A DNA stretch of 64,000 bases. Origin: Megachile rotundata. Lineage: Eukaryota > Arthropoda > Insecta > Hymenoptera > Megachilidae. The notes beneath the pieces were generated by a model. It was not told the DNA's origin. It saw nothing but the letters and a program-made list of their open reading frames with translations, and ran no database searches. Positions within the stretch are counted from its first letter, which is position 1; every line of letters begins with the position of its first letter. Both the position numbers and the translations under genes were made by a program. This document shows, piece after piece, positions 58,174 to 64,000 of this stretch. The stretch covers positions 1 through 64,000 of the forward strand of contig NW_027473509.1 of the NCBI RefSeq assembly GCF_050947335.1. Direction: 5' to 3'.

Positions 58174-61100
58174 GATCATATAAGCATAATATGGGTAATA
58201 ATATGAGTTAGATTGGTAACAGTGAGTGTAATAAGTATAGTAATTGTCGTTCTATCGATCATATAAGCATAATATGGCGAATAATATGAGGTAGATTGAT
58301 AAAAATAAGAGTAATGTGTATAGTAATTGTAGTTCTATCGATCATATCTGCATAATATGATTAACAATATGAGTTAGATTGATAATAATAAGAGTAATGA
58401 GTATAGTAATTGTCGTTCTATCGATCATATCTGCATAATATGGTTAATAATATGAGTTGGATTGATAACAGTGAGTGTAATAAGTATAGTAATTGTCGTT
58501 CTATCGATCATATAACCATAATATGGCTAATAATATGAGTTAGATTGATAACAATAAGAGTAATGAGTATAGAAATTGTCCTTCTCTCGATCATATAAGC
58601 ATAATATGGCTAATAATATGAGTTAGATTGATAATAATAAGAGTAAAAAGTATAGTAATTGTCGTTCTATCGATCATATCTGCATAATATGGTTAATAAT
58701 ATGAGGTGGATTGATAACAGTGAGTGTAATAAGTATAGTAATTGTCGTTCTATCGACCATATAAGCACAATATGGCTAATAATATGAGTTCCATTGATAA
58801 TAATAAGAGTAATAAGTATAGTAATTGTCGTTCTATCGATCATATGAGCACAATATGGCTAATAATATGAGTTCCATTGATAATAATAAGAGTAATAAGT
58901 ATAGTAATTGTCGTTCTGTCGATCATATAAGCATAATATGGCTAATAATATGAGTTAGATTGATAACAGTGAGTGTAATAAGTATAGTAATTGTCGTTCT
59001 ATCGATCATATAAGCATAATATGGCTAATAATATGAGTTAGATTGATAATAATAAGAGAAATAAGTATAGTGATTGTCGTTCTATCGATCATATAAGCAT
59101 AATACGGCTAATAATATGAGTTAGATTGATAGCAATAGGAGTAATGAGTATAGTAATTGTCGTTCTATCGATCATATAAGCATAATATGGCTAATAATAT
59201 GAGTTAGATTGATAATAATAAGAGAAATGAGTATAGTAATTGTCGTTCTATCGATCATATAAGCATAACATGACTAATAATATGAGTTCCATTGATAATA
59301 ATAAGAGTAATAAGTATAGTAATTGTCGTTCTATCGATCATATCTGCATAACATGGTTAATAATATGAGTTAGATTGATAATAGTGAGTGTAATAAGTAT
59401 AGTAATTGTCGTTCTATCGATCATATAAGCACAATATGGCTAATAATATGAGTTCCATTGATAATAATAAGAGTAATAAGTATAGTAATTGTCGTTCTAT
59501 CGATCATATAAGCATAATATGGCTAATAATATGAGTTAGATTGATAACAGTGAGTGTAATAAGTATAGTAATTGTCGTTCTATCGATCATATAGCATAAT
59601 ATGGCGAATAATATGAGTTAGATTGATAATAATAAGAGTAATGAGTATAGAAATTGTCGTTCTATCGATCATATAAGCATAATATGGCTAATAATATGAG
59701 TTAGATTGATAATAATAAGAGTAAAAAGTATAGTAATTGTCGTTCTATCGATCATATCTGCATAATATGGTTAATAATATGAGGTGGATTGATAACAGTG
59801 AGTGTAATAAGTATAGTAATTGTCGTTCTATCGATCATATAAGCACAATATGGCTAATAATATGAGTTCCATTGATAATAATAAGAGTAATAAGTATAGT
59901 AATTGTCGTTCTATCGATCATATAAGCACAATATGGCTAATAATATGAGTTCCATTGATAATAATAAGAGTAATAAGTATAGTAATTGTCGTTCTATCGA
60001 TCATATAAGCATAATATGGCTAATAATATGAGTTAGATTGATAACAGTGAGTGTAATAAGTATAGTAATTGTCGTTCTATCGATCATATAAGCATAATAT
60101 GGCGAATAATATGAGTTAGATTGATAAAAATAGGAGTAATGAGTATAGTAATTGTAGTTCTATCGATCATATCTGCATAATATGATTAATAATATGAGTT
60201 AGATTGATAATAATAAGAATAATAAGTATAGTAATTATCATTCTACCGATCATATAAACATAATATGGCTAATAATATGAGTTAGATTGATAGCAGTGAG
60301 TGTAATAAGTATAGTAACTGTCGTTCTATCGATCATATAAGCATAATATGGCTAATAATATGAGTTAGATTGATAATAATAAGAGTAATGAGTATAGTAA
60401 TTGTCGTTCTATCGATCATATAAGCAGAACATGGCTAATAATATGAGTTCCATTGATAATAATAAGAGTAATAAGTATAGTAATTGTCGTTCTATCGATC
60501 ATATCTGCATAACATGGTTAATAATATGAGTTAGATTGATAATAGTGAGTGTAGTAAGTATAGTAATTGTCGTTCTATCGATCATATAAGCATAATATGG
60601 CTAATAATATGAGTTAGATTGATAACAGTGAGTGTAATAAGTATAGTAATTGTCGTTCTATCGATCATATAAGCATAATATGGGTAATAATATGAGTTAG
60701 ATTGGTAACAGTGAGTGTAATAAGTATAGTAATTGTCGTTCTATCGATCATATAAGCATAATATGGCGAATAATATGAGGTAGATTGATAAAAATAAGAG
60801 TAATGTGTATAGTAATTGTAGTTCTATCGATCATATCTGCATAATATGATTAACAATATGAGTTAGATTGATAATAATAAGAGTAATGAGTATAGTAATT
60901 GTCGTTCTATCGATCATATCTGCATAATATGGTTAATAATATGAGTTGGATTGATAACAGTGAGTGTAATAAGTATAGTAATTGTCGTTCTATCGATCAT
61001 ATAACCATAATATGGCTAATAATATGAGTTAGATTGATAACAATAAGAGTAATGAGTATAGAAATTGTCCTTCTCTCGATCATATAAGCATAATATGGCT

Positions 61101-61944
61101 AATAATATGAGTTAGATTGATAATAATAAGAGTAAAAAGTATAGTAATTGTCGTTCTATCGATCATATCTGCATAATATGGTTAATAATATGAGGTGGAT
61201 TGATAACAGTGAGTGTAATAAGTATAGTAATTGTCGTTCTATCGACCATATAAGCACAATATGGCTAATAATATGAGTTCCATTGATAATAATAAGAGTA
61301 ATAAGTATAGTAATTGTCGTTCTATCGATCATATGAGCACAATATGGCTAATAATATGAGTTCCATTGATAATAATAAGAGTAATAAGTATAGTAATTGT
61401 CGTTCTATCGATCATATAAGCATAATATGGCTAATAATATGAGTTAGATTGATAACAGTGAGTGTAATAAGTATAGTAATTGTCGTTCTATCGATCATAT
61501 AAGCATAATATGGCTAATAATATGAGTTAGATTGATAATAATAAGAGAAATAAGTATAGTGATTGTCGTTCTATCGATCATATAAGCATAATACGGCTAA
61601 TAATATGAGTTAGATTGATAGCAATAGGAGTAATGAGTATAGTAATTGTCGTTCTATCGATCATATAAGCATAATATGGCTAATAATATGAGTTAGATTG
61701 ATAATAATAAGAGAAATGAGTATAGTAATTGTCGTTCTATCGATCATATAAGCATAACATGACTAATAATATGAGTTCCATTGATAATAATAAGAGTAAT
61801 AAGTATAGTAATTGTCGTTCTATCGATCATATCTGCATAACATGGTTAATAATATGAGTTAGATTGATAATAGTGAGTGTAATAAGTATAGTAATTGTCG
61901 TTCTATCGATCATATAAGCACAATATGGCTAATAATATGAGTTC
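57096..61944 (+). repeat. 30-monomer higher-order repeat (2489 bp), cut by the gap
   Basis: Copy 1 is 57096-59584 and copy 2 is 59585-61944, where the N run begins. A full second copy would end at about 62073. Each copy starts with an 82-bp monomer, giving 30 monomers less one base. Markers at 2489-bp spacing include ATGGGTAATAATATG (58193 and 60682), GTCCTTCTCTC in an L monomer, ATCGACCATATAAGC, and CATATGAGCAC. Copy 1 has TTCTGTCGATC near 58915 where copy 2 has TTCTATCGATC. The copies overlap the end of the 50-mer, so this duplication is younger. Confidence 0.93.
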
Positions 61945-62044
61945 NNNNNNNNNNNNNNNNNNNNNNNNNNNNNNNNNNNNNNNNNNNNNNNNNNNNNNNN
62001 NNNNNNNNNNNNNNNNNNNNNNNNNNNNNNNNNNNNNNNNNNNN
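61945..62044. other. 100-base assembly gap (N run)
   Basis: Exactly 100 N, a length commonly used by assemblers for a scaffold join of unknown size. The satellite is in plus orientation before it and minus orientation after it. The flanks stop at nearly the same place in the monomer: position 37 on the left, position 35 on the right when read in the minus direction. Open frames that span it are artefacts. Confidence 0.95.
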
Positions 62045-64000
62045 ACTCATATTATTAACCATATTATGCAGATATGATCGATAGAACGACAATTGCTATA
62101 CTCACTACTCTTATTATTATCAATCTAACTCATATTATTAGCCATATTATGCTTATATGATCGATAGGACGACAATTACTATACTCATTACTGTTATTAT
62201 TATCAATCTAACTCATATTATTAGGCATATTATGCTTATATGATCGATAGAACGATAATTACTATACATATTACTCTTACTATTATCAATCTAACTCATA
62301 TTATTAGCCATATTCTGCTTATATGATCGATAGAACGACAATTACTATACTTATTACACTCACTATTATCAATCTAACTCATGTTATTAGCCATATTATG
62401 CTTATATGATCGATAGAACGACAATTACTATACTTATTACTCTTATTATTATCAATCTAACTCATATTATTAGCCATATTATGCTCATATGACCGATAGA
62501 ACGACAATTACTATACTTATTACACTCACTATTATCAATCTAACTCATATTATTAGCCATATTATGCTTATATGATCGATAGAACGACAATTACTATACT
62601 TATTACTCTTATTATTATCAATCTAACTCATATTATTAGCCATATTATGCTCATATGACCGATAGAACGACAATTACTATACTTATTACACTCACTATTA
62701 CCAATCTAACTCATATTATTAACCATATTATGCAGATATGATCGATAGAACGACAATTACTATACTCACTACTCTTATTATTATCAATCTAACTCATATT
62801 ATTAGCCATATTATGCTTATATGATCGATAGGACGACAATTACTATACTCATTACTGTTATTATTATCAATCTAACTCATATTATTAGCCATATTATGCT
62901 TATATGATCGATAGAACGACAATTACTATACTTATTACTCTTATTATTATCAATGTAACTCATATTATTAGCTATATTATGCTTATATGATCGATAGGAC
63001 GACATTTACTAAACTTATTACACTCACTATTATCAATGTAACTCATATTATTAACCATATTATGCAGATATGATCGATAGAACGACAATTACTATACTCA
63101 TTACTCTTTCTATTATCAATCTAACTCATATTATTAACCATATTATGCAGATATGATCGATAGAACGACAATTACTAGACTCATTACTCTTATTATTATC
63201 AATCTAACTCATATTATTAGCCATATTATGCTTATATGATCGATAGAACGACATTTACTATACTCATTACTCTTATTATTATCAATCTAACTCATATTAT
63301 TAGCCATATTATGCTTATATGATCGATAGGACGACAATTACTATACTCATTACTGTTATTATTATCAATCTAACTCATATTATTAGCCATATTATGCTTA
63401 TATGATCGATAGAACGACAATTACTATACTCATTACTCTTATTATTATCAATCTCACTCATATTATTAGCCATATTATGCTTATATTATCGATAGAACGA
63501 CAATTACTAAACTTATTACACTCACTATTATCAATCTAACTCATATTATTAACCATATTATGCAGATATGATCGATAGAACGACAATTACTATACTCATT
63601 ACTCTTATTATTATCAATCTAACTCATATTATTAGCCATATTATGCTTATATGATCGATAGGACGACAATTACTATACTTATTACTCTTATTATTATCAA
63701 TGTAACTCATATTATTAGCCATATTATGCTTATATGATCGATAGAACGACAATTACTATACTTATTACTCTTATTATTATCAATCTAACTCATATTATTA
63801 GCCATATTATGCTCATATGACCGATAGAACGACAATTACTATACTTATTACACTCACTATTACCAATCTAACTCATATTATTAACCATATTATGCAGATA
63901 TGATCGATAGAACGACAATTGCTATACTCACTACTCTTATTATTATCAATCTAACTCATATTATTAGCCATATTATGCTTATATGATCGATAGGACGACA
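62045..64000 (-). repeat. 83-bp satellite array, inverted orientation
   Basis: The sequence is the reverse complement of the same monomer: 35 bases of a partial monomer (62045-62079), 23 complete 83-bp monomers (62080-63988), and 12 bases of the next. Read on the minus strand, the monomers often end GTCCTATC (plus strand GATAGGAC), a form I found only once in the plus array (near 2979). Several have CGGTCATATGAGC, for example those seen on the plus strand near 62483, 62652 and 63811. C, E, F and G class signatures are absent. The rare ATTGCTATACTCACTAC variant at 62092 recurs at 63918, 1826 bp (22 monomers) apart. Confidence 0.96.

Larger units (their letters stand above)
1..61944 (+). repeat. 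83-bp tandem satellite array, plus orientation
   Basis: Every base of this stretch belongs to a head-to-tail 83-bp monomer that begins GATCATATAAGC and ends TTGTCGTTCTATC. Phase was followed by locating monomer starts (for example 1, 84, 167, 1910, 3653, 15100, 26138, 31201, 50955, 61908). The distance from 1 to 61908 equals 746 monomers if 11 of them are one base short, and 11 such monomers were found by eye. The consensus is about 24% G+C, contains two CpG sites and one ATCGAT at each monomer junction, and has no long homopolymer runs. No gene, transposon, tRNA or rRNA interrupts the array. Satellites of this form sit in heterochromatin such as centromeres or pericentromeres in many eukaryotes; that location is inferred, not seen. 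Confidence 0.98.

Noticed and set aside
1..61944. CRISPR array
   Set aside because: There is no alternation of constant repeats and unique spacers. The whole 83-bp period is conserved end to end, with class variants, and there are no cas genes.
1..61944. Protein-coding tandem repeat gene
   Set aside because: 83 is not a multiple of three, stop codons occur in all frames of the consensus, and no frame stays open beyond about 62 codons in 62 kb.
61895..62092. Two 60-codon open frames on opposite strands across the gap
   Set aside because: Both are carried by the N run. Their ends look alike only because the satellite is inverted across it.
1..64000. Transposable element, tRNA, rRNA or unique spacer inside the array
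   Set aside because: Monomer phase is unbroken from 1 to 61944 and from 62045 to 64000, leaving no room for inserted sequence.
1..64000. Naming the species or a known satellite family
   Set aside because: I do not recognise the monomer, there are no genes to place it, and no search could be run.

Overview
The window is one continuous tandem satellite array with no recognisable gene. From base 1 to 61944 the plus strand is a head-to-tail array of an 83-bp, AT-rich monomer (consensus about 24% G+C by hand count). Taking GATCATAT as the monomer start, base 1 is in phase and the last monomer start before the gap is 61908. This fits exactly 746 complete monomers, 735 of 83 bp and 11 of 82 bp. A run of 100 N (61945-62044) follows. 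After it, the same monomer runs in the opposite orientation to the end of the window (23 complete 83-bp monomers plus partials at both ends).

The organism cannot be named from this sequence. Tens of kilobases of one short satellite with layered higher-order repeats (HORs) indicate a eukaryotic chromosome, in centromeric, pericentromeric, subtelomeric or other heterochromatic DNA. The 100-N run looks like a scaffold join in a long-read assembly. The two CpG sites per monomer are mostly intact, which fits a genome with little cytosine methylation (many invertebrates, some fungi), but this is only an inference.

Monomers fall into recurring classes, named here for convenience: A (AACAGTGAGTG), C (GCACAATATGG with GAGTTCCATTG), D (ATCTGCATAATATGG with GAGGTGGATTG), E (TGATTAATAATATG, ends ATTCTACC), F (ATAAACATAATATGG with GATAGCAGTG), G (GGCGAATAATATG, GATAAAAATAAG, TTGTAGTTC), H (AAGAGAAATAAG), I (GCATAACATGG with GTTCC), J (ATCTGCATAACATGG, GTGTAGTAAG), K (GAGTAAAAAG), L (GATAACAATAAG, TATAGAAATTG), S (GATAGCAATAAG) and T (GAGTAATGAG). 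Their order is not random. Blocks of them have been copied to build HORs of many sizes.

Layout: 167-4980, a 21-monomer HOR (1743 bp); 4981-5975, irregular and more divergent monomers; 5976-10039, three dispersed copies of a 414-bp block; 12447-13774, a partial copy of the 21-mer plus a 415-bp tandem duplication; 13775-15099, a zone rich in 82-bp monomers; 15100-21573, a 43-monomer HOR (3569 bp); 26138-36263, two near-identical 5063-bp (61-monomer) copies, each containing 830-bp and 498-bp tandem duplications; 37177-38006, a 415-bp tandem pair; 38173-46058, overlapping 27-, 36- and 41-monomer copies; 46224-47717, a 498-bp six-mer in three copies; 50955-58173, a 50-monomer HOR (4149 bp); 57096-61944, a 30-monomer HOR (2489 bp) cut by the gap; 62045-64000, the inverted array, made of a different monomer subfamily. 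Nothing works together here as genes. The sequence is a record of repeated in-register unequal exchange and block amplification. The few open frames of about 60 codons are accidental.
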